Of a stretch of 64,000 bases of DNA, positions 13,500-25,692 are shown piece by piece. The translations under genes and the position numbers were made by a program. The DNA comes from Candidatus Steffania adelgidicola. GTDB lineage: Bacteria; Pseudomonadota; Gammaproteobacteria; Enterobacterales; Enterobacteriaceae. The stretch covers positions 992,001 to 1,056,000 of the forward strand of contig NZ_CP045889.1 in assembly GCF_020541225.1 (NCBI RefSeq). The letters run 5' to 3'. The notes beneath the pieces were generated by a model, which was not told where the DNA came from, made no database searches, and worked only from the letters and a program-made list of their open reading frames with translations. The first letter of the stretch is position 1. Each line of letters starts with the position of its first letter.

Positions 13500-14546
13500 A
13501 TGACTTATGCAATAAAAAAGTCAATGTTAATGAAAATACTGGGTATCTCACTTACCATACTGCTTCCAGCTTGTAGCAGCAATCCACACCATAAACGTGA
13601 ACTAAACGGAAATGAAGACTATCTAAAATCACCTGCGCTCCATGCGCTAATCAGTCCTATAGATATTCTTCTCCCTCTACAAAATGGTGATTATGCAATT
13701 CCCCCCAGTCCCGATACCGGTGAAATAGGTAAAAAATTAGATATTCGCCCTCCTCAGCAGCCACTAGCGCTGCTAGAAGGCTCTCAAGCTCAATATAGTT
13801 CCAACAGAGCCATTCTCCAGCTCGAGAACAACACTAAACGTCATGCTGCTCTATGGTCACAGATAGTGATGGCTTTAAAACACAAAAACTTTCCAATCGC
13901 ATCATGTCAGGATACTCAGAAAAAATTGAGTACTAATTGGATTTTTTGGACAAACGATGATGATAAAGATAAACAGTATAGTGGCCGTTATCAGATAAAT
14001 CTCTCTACTCATGGCCATCAAATCTCCTTGCAGATCAAGTGCCTTGAGTTACAAGAACATGATTACCCTGTAACTAACCCCGCGTTAATACAACACTACA
14101 CCATCGAAATGCTTAATAGCATTGAGAACGGATTACCGTCATTTGATCACAATAAAGACCAACGCATTACTCAGGAAGGAATAAGAGACCTACACCTTAA
14201 TAGCCGAACCGATGAAAACGGATTCCCAATTTTAGTTGCGAGTATACCTTATAACACTATATGGAACCATCTCCCAATGTCATTAACATGTATTGGTATG
14301 AAAATAAGAACTAGTAGCCGGCTTCTTGGTGTACTCTCACTCACCTATAAAGCTCCAGATCATAGCACCTGGAAAAATTTAGGCATCAATGATCCATCTT
14401 TGCGAAACGGTGAGTATACACTGCAAGTTGGTGATCTAGGCTCACATAGTACATTACAATTTATCAACTCAAAAGGACGCGCTCTAACAAAAGCACAAAA
14501 TCACACACTTTTAACGATACTCCAGAAGACATTGAAACAAACATGA
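13500..14546 (+). CDS. bamC: outer-membrane assembly lipoprotein BamC
   Basis: Accessory lipoprotein of the BAM complex that inserts beta-barrel proteins into the outer membrane. The protein is 348 residues against 344 in E. coli. A signal peptide ends in the lipobox LLPACSS (about residues 21-27), so the cysteine is lipid-modified. The unstructured N-terminal lasso that binds BamD is clearly conserved (NGNEDYLKSP, NGDYAIPP, LDIRPPQQPLAL). Two helix-grip domains follow, each partly recognisable (RYQINLS..., and near the end GEYTLQVGDLGSHSTLQFI). The middle linker region is diverged. It is co-transcribed with dapA and ends just before a terminator hairpin. BamC is dispensable in E. coli, so its retention here is mildly surprising. 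Confidence 0.95.
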   Translation: MTYAIKKSMLMKILGISLTILLPACSSNPHHKRELNGNEDYLKSPALHALISPIDILLPLQNGDYAIPPSPDTGEIGKKLDIRPPQQPLALLEGSQAQYSSNRAILQLENNTKRHAALWSQIVMALKHKNFPIASCQDTQKKLSTNWIFWTNDDDKDKQYSGRYQINLSTHGHQISLQIKCLELQEHDYPVTNPALIQHYTIEMLNSIENGLPSFDHNKDQRITQEGIRDLHLNSRTDENGFPILVASIPYNTIWNHLPMSLTCIGMKIRTSSRLLGVLSLTYKAPDHSTWKNLGINDPSLRNGEYTLQVGDLGSHSTLQFINSKGRALTKAQNHTLLTILQKTLKQT

Positions 14547-14548
14547 TT

Positions 14549-14575
14549 CCCCCCTTAAAACCATAAAGGGGGCCT
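14549..14575 (+). terminator. terminator-like hairpin after bamC
   Basis: A 7-bp GC-rich stem, CCCCCTT (14550-14556) / AAGGGGG (14566-14572), has a 9-base loop and starts three bases after the bamC stop. The T-run after it is poor (CCTGTTTCC), so termination may be weak or factor-dependent. Confidence 0.6.
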
Positions 14576-17039
14576 GTTTCCAGCAGCTTGTTCCCTATGT
14601 AAGGGAATTTACTTCGCACATTCATACTTAAAAATAAATAATAATTGATGTTATCAACAAATATCACCCTAACACGTTTCTATAATAGCAAATATATATT
14701 TTGGTATGATAGAGCTTTTATAGGAACATGCACCCGCTAAGAACAGATTTATAACTTAGAACGTCTGCATCCTTTTCTTATAAAGGAGTGTGTATAATAC
14801 ACTTATGGTTAGTAAGCAAGTGCTCTATTAATTAATCGATGAAAGTTTAAAAACATACGCAGAGCTGATTGTTAATCTCGCTAATATCTAATATTTTTTT
14901 CTAAAAATGATGTAAATATCAATGATAAGATTTATAAGTCTATTGCGTCACCCTTGATGACTTCAGTAAGTTATCCTGATATGAAAGAATACCAAATCGC
15001 TTAGTTTGCCCATTCATTCTATACCTAGGTAAACATTAATATAAACCTGCACGAGAGGAAGCGGATTTCGGAAATCTAAGATTGATCACTCAAAACTATC
15101 AAAAAAAGACTTTTTATAAAAAATTACATTATTCAGCATAAACAATAAGCTCCGTTTGAAATAAACAGAAAATATCGTACGGGATTCTAGGATCTTTTTT
15201 CTTATTTTAACTTATATTATATTGATTGTGGTTATAGAAAAAATAAACAAGTGCTTAACCAGATACCCAATATTTACGATCACTGTTTAAACGGTATACT
15301 AATTAGTAAATCATATTTCCCCACGCTATTATAGCGTTATAAACGTTTTTTAAAAAACAAACATGAGACTTAGTAAATTACCAAAAAATATTTTTTTACT
15401 TTACTCATTATTTTAATAGTTGAATAAGATTCACCGTTTATCGATAATATATAAGTCCATATGCTTTATATAAAAAGGATTTTCTTGAAAAGAAATGCAC
15501 TTTGCTAATTTTTATTCTGTTTCTATGACCATATCTTCATATTTTTTAATATCTGATGTATATTTGGATTTATTACTATTAAAGCAATAGTATTATCTAA
15601 TGATGTATTTCATTGCTTTTGTATAAATCAATATTGACTTACAGTTAAAATAAGACCACAATATTTCACCATAAATACTCAAGCACTTGCTCTTCTCGTG
15701 CGGATGTTGCTTTGCAAGCAGAACGAATTTATTAGTAAATATAATCCAATATATACACTCTATTTATCATAAAACAAATACGTTAATTTATATTAACATC
15801 TTCCAGTCAGAGATGTAATTCATTTTTATATCAACTCTGGTTTCGTCAATTAAAGACAATCTGCAAATCTTTGGCTAACTATTGCCAACCAATACTTGAT
15901 AGATAGCTATCCCAAATACCCATGAGAAACATTCAAGAAGTATTGGGGATAATCACTAGGTTACATATGGGGGCAATGCATACGAAAAAACTATTGTATT
16001 GCTCGATTAATACTAGTAAAAAATGACAATGTGGGGGTTTCATGCGATGTTTATGGAAAAGAGACGTTATATCCAGATGTACATTCACAATGCTACTTTA
16101 CTTTTAAAATAGCATTTTAAGATTAAAGTCTGGTCTAGCACAGACCCCATACTATACCTGATTAAAATAGTATAGGATTCAAAAAAATTACATATAACTT
16201 CTCATTTCTTCTCAAAAAAGAGAAAATATTTTCGAAGAAAGTTAACAAAGCGTCATAAACAGGAGAATATCCTTCTTTATACAAGAAAGAAGAAAATTCT
16301 TGTAATCCTTGACCTCATTATTTTATACGATTCATAAAAAGTTTGTTCAATTTTTTATAACGCCGTAATAAAATGTATATATATTTATCACTATTCTAAA
16401 ACACATTCTTAATCTTTAGAATTCTAGTTATAAACCCACGAAAAGAAGGGGTTTAAACTTTCTCTTAAAACTATATGCATTACAAAGTGCGTTATTATGC
16501 ATAAAACTAAAAAAGATCTTATATGAAGATTCAGGACTGAAGATCTAGGTATCTTCGAATCTCAATCCAACTGATGGAAACGAAAAACAAAAAAATTCTT
16601 GCATGAAAGAAGAATTTTTTTTTCCAGTCTACACACCATAATAACAATGAAATCAGTGAGTTACAATGGTACGATTATTCTGCTACAGGTATTAGTAAAC
16701 ATTTGTGAGGAATTATCTCTTTGATTACCGGAAAAGAACGATAATTTTTTAGGCAACTTCAGATATACACGTTAGTTGTAACAATGATGCAATGTAGGCA
16801 TTTAAAGCTTCAGAGTTAAGGATCGCATCTTTATATTCTATATAATAGAAACGCACATTCAGGTTATCAACCATATGTACTGATAATTTTGAGATACAAA
16901 TGATTATTTATCATTATGTTATGAAAAAAATCCTGGCTATTGTTAATAGATAGCTTATCGAGATAATAACAATAAAAAAAGAAGTTGGTATAAAAGACTC
17001 ATAGAAAAATAATGACTTTTTCCCAACATTACTTTTGTT
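14573..17039. other. 2.5-kb gene desert after bamC
   Basis: Very AT-rich with no supportable gene. It contains one terminator-like hairpin at 16589-16623, listed separately. purC, which follows bamC in E. coli, is not recognisable. Confidence 0.5.
16589..16623 (+). terminator. orphan A/T hairpin with T9 run
   Basis: A 12-bp stem AAAAAAATTCTT/AAGAATTTTTTT with a 9-base loop, followed by more T residues. The symmetrical A- and T-runs make it usable in either direction. No gene adjoins it, so it may be left over from a lost transcription unit, or may simply arise from AT bias. Confidence 0.3.
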
Positions 17040-17160
17040 TATTATAGCTATCATTACAGGGTGAAAGACTGTATCGTATCGTTTATAGCAGAATATCGCT
17101 TTTCCGCTAACACCCCTATCCACCTTAAGGGATACAACATCAAACAAGGATTCTTATCCA
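17040..17160 (+). pseudogene. possible C-terminal remnant of rob
   Basis: On the plus strand, facing the gpmB fossil as rob faces gpmB in E. coli, a short frame reads IAEYRFSANTPIHLKGY. This loosely resembles the YPAEDAKAGDRPINLRCELL region near the Rob C terminus. Position and orientation are as expected, but the similarity is thin and could be chance. Confidence 0.25.
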
Positions 17161-17229
17161 ACAAAAAAATAAGTGACTGTGTAGCCACAAAGTCCTGAAC
17201 GGGAATTTGATTTAGGTACACTACTAACG

Positions 17230-17877
17230 TAGTATTCATCCCGATTGGGTATGTTCAGATGAGCGATATCACCGGTAGTTTCCACTACCCGACCTGACGC
17301 TAGCCGCGGACTTTGTTGATAATCTATACGGGAGAGAGAACAGTTACCTAACCATAGCCGATCCCCGGCATAAACAAAAAACAGCCTTAAAACCATACTA
17401 ATTACATAGCTTAACGGGATACCATGAATCACTAAAATCGGCTTACTTCCGACAGGCAACCTTAAGCGTGCCTGTCGGGCAGCACACATACGCAACGCCA
17501 TTTCTGTCATCGACTAACCACCCAGCGGTGAAACTACCTTCAGTACCGTGAATCCATTTCTGACGTTGATGCTGTGCTTCGTTTGTTACGGTATGGATAT
17601 CACGGGTTTCTAATATACCCATATTTAACGCTATTTCATCCTAATATCTACCATAATGGGATACTTTAATATATCGGAAAACATCTCTTCGGTACGACGT
17701 GTCCAGCCTAGTTCACTGCTAATAATATTACTAATGCCTAATAATAGAACGCATTTAGCGACCTGTTCTGCTTGACGTTTACCTTTAGGGGCTAATTCAC
17801 TATAAGATTTCCCTTGAATACGGCGTAACGCATTCCATTCATTTTTCTACATGACAAATAAGATAAACTTGTAATAT
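17230..17877 (-). pseudogene. gpmB: decayed gpmB, histidine-phosphatase-family protein
   Basis: GpmB (YtjC) is a phosphoglycerate-mutase-like member of the histidine phosphatase superfamily. Read from 17877 the start codon is ATA, then LQVYLICHVEK, where E. coli has LQVYLVRHGET: the catalytic RHG signature is already broken. After a frame change the sequence reads WNALRRIQGKSYSELAPKGK, then RQAEQVAKCVLLLGISNIIS and ELGWTRRTEEMF, then stops. The C-terminal third is open again at 17154-17510: GSKPILVIHGIPLSYVIS, LWLGNCSLSRIDYQQS, LASGRVVETTGDIAHL. With a lost start, broken active site, frameshifts and stops, it is dead beyond doubt. Its identity is certain from the length of matching sequence. 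Confidence 0.92.
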
Positions 17878-20426
17878 AATTTTCTTTCATCCTAAATAAA
17901 AAAACGGGGATTCATGAGACATTATGTAAGATATGATCATGATTTCCTAGTACCTAGTTCAAATTGGCTCAATTTTCCGCGTTTTGAAAATACAGTTCGA
18001 TCCATGAGCACATACTAGCATAGGTATTTATAGAAACTTGTTACCTCAACCTATTCCTAATCCTTAAAAAAATTAGACACACATGAAATTTAGATATCTA
18101 TTTCATCCAGGGTTAATTTAGTACGTGAGTCTTGACTTTATGTCTCGATCAGCATGAAAAAAATACTCTTTGTCTGAATATTAAGGGAGTCTACATATCT
18201 GTAAAGTGAGTTAGCGTTGCATAAATTTAATATTAAGTAACAGTCTATTACAAAAAAATCTAGAAGAATAAAAATTTAGTCATAACATATCGAATTAACT
18301 AATTAATCAACTAAACTAAACCATTTGTCTTTTTATTAAAAACGGTCTAATGTGGAGCGTCATATAGAACAAAGCAATATTATCAGACCCAATACTTTCT
18401 ATCACACAATCTTTAGAATACTGTTTATTCATAGCTACGATATTTATTAACTTCGATATCTATTAGAATTTCAATACTGATAGTTTAGATCACAGAGTAT
18501 TGTATCAGCCTGCCGATAGTCTGAACATCTGGTCTAATTAAACAACAATCTTCCGCACACGACAGACTATCGATTTACCGTTTAATATCAATTAAATCGG
18601 ATTTTTATTATAGATATATGAAGAGGATAATTTTAAATTTTTAATCAGAATATAAAATGAATTTCGGTAGATTTTTATCCGATAATCGATAAATGTTAAT
18701 ATGGTGGTTACCTCTGTTAACTTATAAAGTTAAAGAGTGTGATTTTGAATTTAGCAATGCGGATTTCGTTCTGTTTTTATTTCTTATCTGATCTATCCAA
18801 GAACTTGAATGACTACAGGGAGGCTCAAAAAAAGATACCTATTTCTCTAGAAATTTCTGTTTTTAATCGAAAGATAACTACTCTAACATCATCTCATGTA
18901 AAATACCATTTTAAGACTATTTTTTGTTGCATTCTAGGCTATATTTCTTTCTATCGATGCACTGCTTCATCTAAATCAAACAGTTGGTGGCTTGGATAGC
19001 GTTATCTAAAACATCTGAGATGTTATCGCTACTCTATAAGTCATAAACAAAACTTTATCAATATCCAGCGTGCAATGATGTTGAGTTTAAGTACGCAGAG
19101 AATTATTCCTATTATTTTAATAAAGAAATAATGCATTATAACCTACGATTTTTCAGTTGAATTAACATTTCCTTGTTTAGATAAAATGCAATAATTTCAT
19201 TTTTATAGACTCTCTTGACTAAAAATAAAATGTCTATTTTAGATACCTGTTTTCTTTTTACTAAGTAAAACACCCCACGGTCGAATATGGCATATTGAAT
19301 ATCGTATATTTTATAATATATACTGTAACGCCACCACAAAAACCACTGTCAATATTAGACATGTTTAAATCAGTATCGTTATCATCAGCACATCTAAACG
19401 ATATAGTTTTAATTACATTACCCCTGTTACTTCAGTAACAATGATTTCCAAGATTAGGAATGATATTTAAGGTAAATAAGAAAGCTAGATACCTGTTCCT
19501 AAACGTAATCCACCCGCTCCTCTGAAAGAGGATTCATAGTAAATATATAATAATATCTATTTAAAATCACAATATGTTTCTTGATACTACTAAGATAACG
19601 CTGTCGTCTCTATACTAAAATCGTGCTAATAGTTCTGTGAAAAACGTTTTATCTCTATGTAAGATTTTTTCGTAGTCCTACGCAACCTCCTAACCCCCCC
19701 GCATTTAAATACAACCGACATCACTGGATGATTGAGGAAGTAAAGTATGAAACCCATATGAAACATATCAGCAAGAAAAAGATTTCAAATAGAGAAATGG
19801 TGAGATATCTATAATCAACATGAAAAATACTATCTCACTCTATTGTTTATTCTTAAAATAGATCAATGATCTAGATGATTTTTATACACCTCCACAACCT
19901 AAACCACTTCTAATAGATAATTCTTTCTTCATGTTTTATACTGCGGGTTTTCTATAACCATCTATTAAATGCAGATCAATAACAGTAGGGAATGTATACA
20001 TTGGTATTTAGCAAGTTACAAGAATACCTCTACGAGGCAACAGAAACTGACCCTAATACTTATAAGAGTAAGTATAGAATAAAAACTTGATTTACTACGT
20101 TATCTGAAAACGAAATCTATCTTTACACAATTAAACACATGAATAAAATATGCTAAAAATCACCATTTCCATGCTAATAAAGAGAAAAACTAATAGAGTA
20201 TTCAAAAGTTACACTTCTACGCTTAAACAGCTCTTCAATGAAGATTGGTAAATACAATAGCATTTCCGATTATTCAAGATTAGCACATAGGCTATTCTAA
20301 ATCATTTAAAAGAACTTTCTTTTCGGAAGGAAAGTATCTCATTTATAGTCATTGGACTAGGTATTATCTCACTTCGCTTTATGACATAATATATGGAAAA
20401 TTATATTTAATTAAAGAGTCTCTCCT
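17878..20426. other. 2.5-kb gene desert before ybiT
   Basis: AT-rich DNA with no supportable gene. Open frames at 18739-18999 and 19136-19339 have AT-driven composition (many Ile, Lys, Phe, Tyr) and no family features. A 10-bp inverted repeat at 18514-18572 is listed separately. Confidence 0.5.
18514..18572. repeat. inverted repeat, 10-bp arms
   Basis: CGATAGTCTG at 18514-18523 and CAGACTATCG at 18563-18572 form perfect arms around a 39-base spacer. The arms are GC-balanced in otherwise AT-rich DNA. The function is unknown. Confidence 0.5.
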
Positions 20427-22040
20427 TTGCTAATAAGTCATAACATCACCATGCAATTTGGAAACAAGTCCCTATTTGAGAATCTTTCAGTTAAGTTTGG
20501 TAGAGGAAACCGCTATGGGCTCATCGGCGCTAATGGGTGCGGAAAATCTACTTTGATGAAAATTCTAGGCGGCGATCTAGCACCAACCGCTGGTAATATT
20601 AATAGAGATCCTACTGATCGTCTTGGCAAATTATGCCAGGATCAATTTGCCTTTGAAAAAAATAGCGTGCTTGATACCGTGATGATGGGGCACACAGAGC
20701 TATGGGCGGTAAAACAAGAACGTGACAGAATTTACGCTTTACCTAAGATAAACGAAGCACAAGGGTATCGCGCAGCAAATTTAGAAGTTCTATACGGTGA
20801 TATGGATGGGTATAGCGCGGAAGCGCGCGCAGGTGAGCTTCTACTTGGCGTCGGTATTCTACTAGAACAACATAAAGGCCCTATGAGTAAGATCCCACCT
20901 GGCTGGAAACTACGTGTGCTTCTCGCACAAGTGCTCTTCGGTAATCCAGACATTCTATTGCTTGACGAACCAACTAACAACCTAGATATAAATACCATAC
21001 ACTGGTTAGAACAGGTGCTGAAAGAACGCAACAGCACCATGATCATTATCTCCCATGACCGACATTTTTTAAATATGATCTGTACCCATATAGCGGACCT
21101 AGATTATGGCGACTTGCATATCTATCCGGGGAACTATGACGAGTATATGACAGCGTCAGCTCAAGTACGTGAACGATTGATAGCCAATAACGTCAAGAAA
21201 AAAACGCAAATTACTGAGTTACAATTATTCGTTAATCGTTTTAGCGCTAATGCTTCTAAATCTCGTCAGGCAACATCCCGCTCTCGACAAATCGAAAAGA
21301 TCAAGCTTGATGAAATCAAGTTATCCAATCGAAAAAATCCGTTTATTCGTTTTGAACAGGATAGAAAACTATTTCGCAATGCATTAGAAGTTAAGCAATT
21401 AACTCAAGGCTTTGAAATACCAGGAACGCTGTTTCGTGACTTGAATATGATAGTGGAAGTAGGTGAGAAGGTTGCAATTATCGGCGCTAACGGTATTGGT
21501 AAAACCGCGTTACTAAAAACATTTATAGGCGAGTTGTCAGCGAAAACAGGTGAGCTTAAATGGTCTGAAAACGCTGATATCGGCTACTATCCCCAGGATC
21601 GCAGTCGCGAATTCATCGAGAATATCTCCGTATTCCACTGGATGAACCAGTGGAAGAAAGCGAGCCATGATGAACAGGCGGTACGTAATCTCCTAGGACG
21701 TCTTTTATTTAGCCAGGATGATATGAAAAAGCTAGTCGACGTACTCTCCGGTGGAGAAAAAGCCCGACTACTATGTGGAAAATTAATGCTGAAAAAGCCC
21801 AATATTCTCCTGATGGATGAGCCGACTAATCATCTTGATATGGAATCTATCGAAGCGCTCAATACCGCCCTTGAGCTTTATCAAGGAACACTATTATTTA
21901 TCTCTCATGATCGCACATTCGTTACTTCATTAGCAACCCGGATTATAGAAATACTTCCGAACCAGGTGATCGATTTCATCGGAAACTATGAAGATTATGT
22001 ACGTAGCTATAGTTTCATTACATCCCGGAAGGGGATGTAG
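20427..22040 (+). CDS. ybiT: ABC-F family ATPase YbiT
   Basis: Soluble tandem ATP-binding-cassette protein of the ABC-F class, which acts on the ribosome and has no membrane domains. The protein is 537 residues against 530 in E. coli. The start is a TTG giving [12 protein letters not shown], matching the family N terminus; no ATG fits. Domain 1 has Walker [10 protein letters not shown] near residue 35, the family-typical degenerate signature [11 protein letters not shown], and Walker [13 protein letters not shown]. An interdomain arm follows (residues about 230-330). Domain 2 has Walker [10 protein letters not shown], signature [10 protein letters not shown], Walker [13 protein letters not shown] and switch His ISHDRTF. 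The C terminus runs past the E. coli end into a hairpin. It probably modulates translation of particular nascent chains; its exact role is not established. Confidence 0.95.
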   Translation: MLISHNITMQFGNKSLFENLSVKFGRGNRYGLIGANGCGKSTLMKILGGDLAPTAGNINRDPTDRLGKLCQDQFAFEKNSVLDTVMMGHTELWAVKQERDRIYALPKINEAQGYRAANLEVLYGDMDGYSAEARAGELLLGVGILLEQHKGPMSKIPPGWKLRVLLAQVLFGNPDILLLDEPTNNLDINTIHWLEQVLKERNSTMIIISHDRHFLNMICTHIADLDYGDLHIYPGNYDEYMTASAQVRERLIANNVKKKTQITELQLFVNRFSANASKSRQATSRSRQIEKIKLDEIKLSNRKNPFIRFEQDRKLFRNALEVKQLTQGFEIPGTLFRDLNMIVEVGEKVAIIGANGIGKTALLKTFIGELSAKTGELKWSENADIGYYPQDRSREFIENISVFHWMNQWKKASHDEQAVRNLLGRLLFSQDDMKKLVDVLSGGEKARLLCGKLMLKKPNILLMDEPTNHLDMESIEALNTALELYQGTLLFISHDRTFVTSLATRIIEILPNQVIDFIGNYEDYVRSYSFITSRKGM

Positions 22041-22050
22041 CTTCTTTTAA
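22019..22050 (+). terminator. hairpin across the ybiT stop codon
   Basis: An 8-bp stem TACATCCC (22019-22026) / GGGATGTA (22032-22039) has a 5-base loop and includes the TAG stop, followed by the moderately T-rich GCTTCTTTTAAAA. It is a likely intrinsic terminator overlapping the coding end. Confidence 0.6.
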
Positions 22051-23366
22051 AATATTTAACGTTTATTAAATACGGCTATTTCTAACCGTTAGAGACGTTT
22101 TATGCTTAACTACTAATTGAGATAATTTCTTATTATAGAGGTCAATATATCGGTATGGTGTGATCTCAATCATCTTTATCGTAAGATGAAATGCCGATTT
22201 TTTAACATATCTTCTATCTGATCTCAGTACATTATCAGTAATCCATGTTTTTCGGATATAGTGCGCTATAAAACCGTTATTTACCAATACTCAACAAATA
22301 TAGTGATGGAAGAAATGTAATCTGGAACGCACAAACAGCATGAAATATTGACTAACCATCTTGGTGTTATCAAGACCAATAAAAACCCATATAATAGAAA
22401 TAATCACACGATATAAACAGGGGACGCCATGTAATTATGTGTGCTATCTTTAAAAGATACTTGAAATATAAACGCGGATAACCTAATTCATCAATTTTAA
22501 ACACTGGATGGTAAGACCATAGTGCTTTCTATTTTTCTTTCAAGAATATCCTCAATTCTTTATATATGTAAAAAAATCTTTCAAGATTAACCAATCTTTT
22601 TATATTACACAAATTCATCTACGATGATTAGTAGTTTTTAAAAATGAAGGAACTGTCTTTCTTTAAAAGAAAGACAATCGTTTATTGCAGTTGCGAACTG
22701 CTCCTCTGAAAATCATGACAATATACAACTGACCTCAATGCTATCACGTTTTTAGCCTAGACAATCTCTCTAAGTAATCATCTAAGTATTAACTTGCAAA
22801 AACGATAAAAATAATATAGTAATCATGTTTACCATGCTGATGGTACTAAGAGTATAGTAAATACCGAAAATTTCTTCTTTCACTCTTAAGCAAGTATTTT
22901 CCATATAAATTAATCGGATGTTAACAGTGAACTACACTACTAAGGAATGTATAGCCTATAGATTGGATTTCTAAAAAACATTACCATAAGAAAAAACATG
23001 AATGTACCCGATAAAGTGACTAGCTTCATATAAAACATGCAGGTAATCTGCTGATTATCTATGTACAAAGAGCATGATGAAGTGATTTGGTTATTATATA
23101 TAGCAAATCCAACATTGTCATACTCTCAATCACTTCAAATTGTAGGGAGTAAAATCCCATATCAGTCTATAAAAAACAGACATATACTTTAATTCCAATG
23201 ATTTAAAGAATTATTGTGTCTATGTTGGATAGAATCATGATTACTAAAATACATGACAGATTATTTATCTAAGATAATTAGCATAAAAATCACTCCAATA
23301 CATTATTATTCACCTTGAAGGTGATAGTGTTTTATACCTTTTTTCTATGCATGGCGAACTGAATAG
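22051..23366. other. gene desert between ybiT and queC
   Basis: AT-rich with no supportable gene. It contains two adjacent hairpins at 22654-22701, listed separately. The queC promoter must lie at the right end but was not identified. Confidence 0.5.
22654..22701. repeat. two adjacent hairpins in a desert
   Basis: TGTCTTTCTTT (22654-22664) and AAAGAAAGACA (22666-22676) form a nearly perfect palindrome around one base. Ten bases later GCAGTT/AACTGC (22687-22701) forms a second hairpin around GCG. No gene is adjacent. The arrangement could be the 3' end of a lost transcript or of an unrecognised small RNA. Confidence 0.45.
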
Positions 23367-24062
23367 ATGAAACGAGCGATAGTTGTATTGAGTGGGGGAC
23401 AAGATTCAACAACCTGCCTAATCCAAGCACTAAGTCAGTATAATAAGGTTTATTGCATTATCTTTGACTACGGTCAGCGTCATCGAGCAGAAATTAGTAT
23501 CGCCAAAGATCTCTCAGTCCAATTAGGCGCCTACGAAATTAAGGTAATTGACGTGTCTCTACTCAATACGCTGGCAGTCAGCAGTCTTACGCACGACGAT
23601 ATTCCAATTCCTGATTACCAGCCTCTCTCTGAGAGTCTTTCCAGCACCTTTGTACCCGGTCGGAATATCCTGTTTTTAACGCTAGCCGCTATTTATGCCT
23701 ATCAAGTCCAGGCAAAAACCATTATTACTGGCGTTTGTGAAACAGATTTTTCCGGTTATCCAGATTGTCGTAATGACTTTATAAAAGCCCTAAACACCGC
23801 AGTCAATCTAGGTATGGCACGTGAACTACAATTCACTACACCATTGATGTGGTTAGATAAAGCGGAAATCTGGGCGCTCGCGGATTATTATCATCAGTTT
23901 AATCGAGTGCGTCAGGATACTCTGACCTGCTATAACGGAATTAAAGGTGACGGATGCGGACAATGCTCAGCCTGCCATTTACGTGCACGTGGATTGGCCA
24001 CATATCTCGAGAAACCGGAGATGGTAATGACCTCGTTAAAATCCAAAATCGGCCTACTTTAA
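23367..24062 (+). CDS. queC: 7-cyano-7-deazaguanine (preQ0) synthase QueC
   Basis: ATP-dependent conversion of 7-carboxy-7-deazaguanine to preQ0 in the queuosine tRNA-modification pathway; cytoplasmic, zinc-binding. The protein is 231 residues, the same as E. coli. The N-terminal PP-loop reads [11 protein letters not shown] (residues 8-18). Further hallmarks are [30 protein letters not shown], and the substrate region [15 protein letters not shown]. The C-terminal zinc-binding cysteines are all present in [18 protein letters not shown]. There is no obvious Shine-Dalgarno sequence, but the [11 protein letters not shown] start matches the family. Other que genes are not in this window, so whether the pathway is complete cannot be judged here. 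Confidence 0.97.
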   Translation: MKRAIVVLSGGQDSTTCLIQALSQYNKVYCIIFDYGQRHRAEISIAKDLSVQLGAYEIKVIDVSLLNTLAVSSLTHDDIPIPDYQPLSESLSSTFVPGRNILFLTLAAIYAYQVQAKTIITGVCETDFSGYPDCRNDFIKALNTAVNLGMARELQFTTPLMWLDKAEIWALADYYHQFNRVRQDTLTCYNGIKGDGCGQCSACHLRARGLATYLEKPEMVMTSLKSKIGLL

Positions 24063-25692
24063 AATCTTAAAATAGTTACGCTAAAAGAGGGGATAGAGGA
24101 TCTTCTGAAAACCGAAACTTACGATAAGTAGCAATAAATGCTGAATACAACACCAACTAAAATATATATAGCATACCCATACATCACTACTATATAATTG
24201 ATTTTTAATATAAATCATATAAGATATTTAAGCGAATACCTAATATCAATTATAGAAAAACAGATTTTATGAATTCTATAAAACAAAATGTTTTCATCAC
24301 TATAAAATGCTTTACTAAACAGATAATATCCAACTGATTCAAATATTGATAACATTCTCTCCACCTCTGATCTTTCGAGTTTTTAGGCTAAAAAATCACG
24401 AACTTATAAGATATTTTTTCTAAAATAATTTTAGAAAAAATAATAATGTTCTTTATTTTGGTCCTGTGGTCTATTGCAAAACCATCAATACCTTTCCCTT
24501 ATCTTTTGTATAATATGAGGATGTGTGAAGTCTTATATTTTTATGAAAAAATACCATTAAAAAACTTATTTATTATAATGAGTAAAATATTCATATTGTT
24601 GCACATTTTAAATTTTGAATTGACTTGTTTTATAGTACTCAGTAATAATTTTAACCATGTTTTATAAAACTACTTGATGTCAATTCAGTAAAATCCAGTA
24701 CTTCTTCGATATCTTCTATGTGGATATTGCGTCACCTCTAAAATCAATTTCATCACTTACATTAAATATCTCATTAAAATAAAAAATTCAAGGTATCATG
24801 CTTATAGTCAAGCTATAATGCTTCATATGAAAATACAGACGTATATCTATTATATCTTTCTATTTTATTCTAATAAACCATAGTTATATTATAAAAATCC
24901 AGAAAAAAAAGAAACATAAACACGACTGTTTTTTAAGAAAACACCAGGTATTTTCTTAATGTACCTCTACATTTATCTTCATAAATAAGCAAGCTCATAA
25001 CATGATTATATTTCATGAGATACTCTACAATTTATCTTTTTCTATTCTTCTAAAAAACGTAAGATACACATCGCATCCTATATTTATAACTTCACAATTA
25101 AAAAATACCTGCATTAGTATCAGACAAGCAAGACAATTGAGATTTATAAAATTTCTTCACGTAGTGAAATATGAATTACTTACCAGACCATGACACCTTA
25201 CAAGATGTCAAAAAAGATAAATTAGCCCAATGCTTCTCTAGCATGTTCGATTTGAATCTCTTCGAAAATATTCATCTAGATCGAACTATGCTGATAGATA
25301 ACTAAATTCAGTATAAATAGAGATAATCAAACAATTTAAAAGATATTTTTTTAATACAAAGAATGGATCACTGTCTACATACTATGATCAAAAATAAATT
25401 GCTTCGGTATACCTATCCAAAATACAGATCTAATCGTTTAAACAGAAGTAGTCTGAACTAATAATTATAATGTATTTATATTAACTATATCTTTCTAATC
25501 ATCTACTTATAAGAAAGTGATAATCATTGATATAATGATATCAAATTTTATTACTAATCAGATAAACACCTCCCTGATAATGAGAGATCATGACTTATCT
25601 GCTAGCATGTTTTCGATTGTATGATGTTTACATTATCCAGTTAAAAACTCACTTATGATATGAATTGCTCTGTTTTATAACACCTACCTATC
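24063..25692. other. 1.6-kb gene desert between queC and waaA
   Basis: Very AT-rich. Open frames at 24446-24667 and 25002-25193 are short, AT-driven and without family features. Nothing supportable was seen. Confidence 0.5.
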
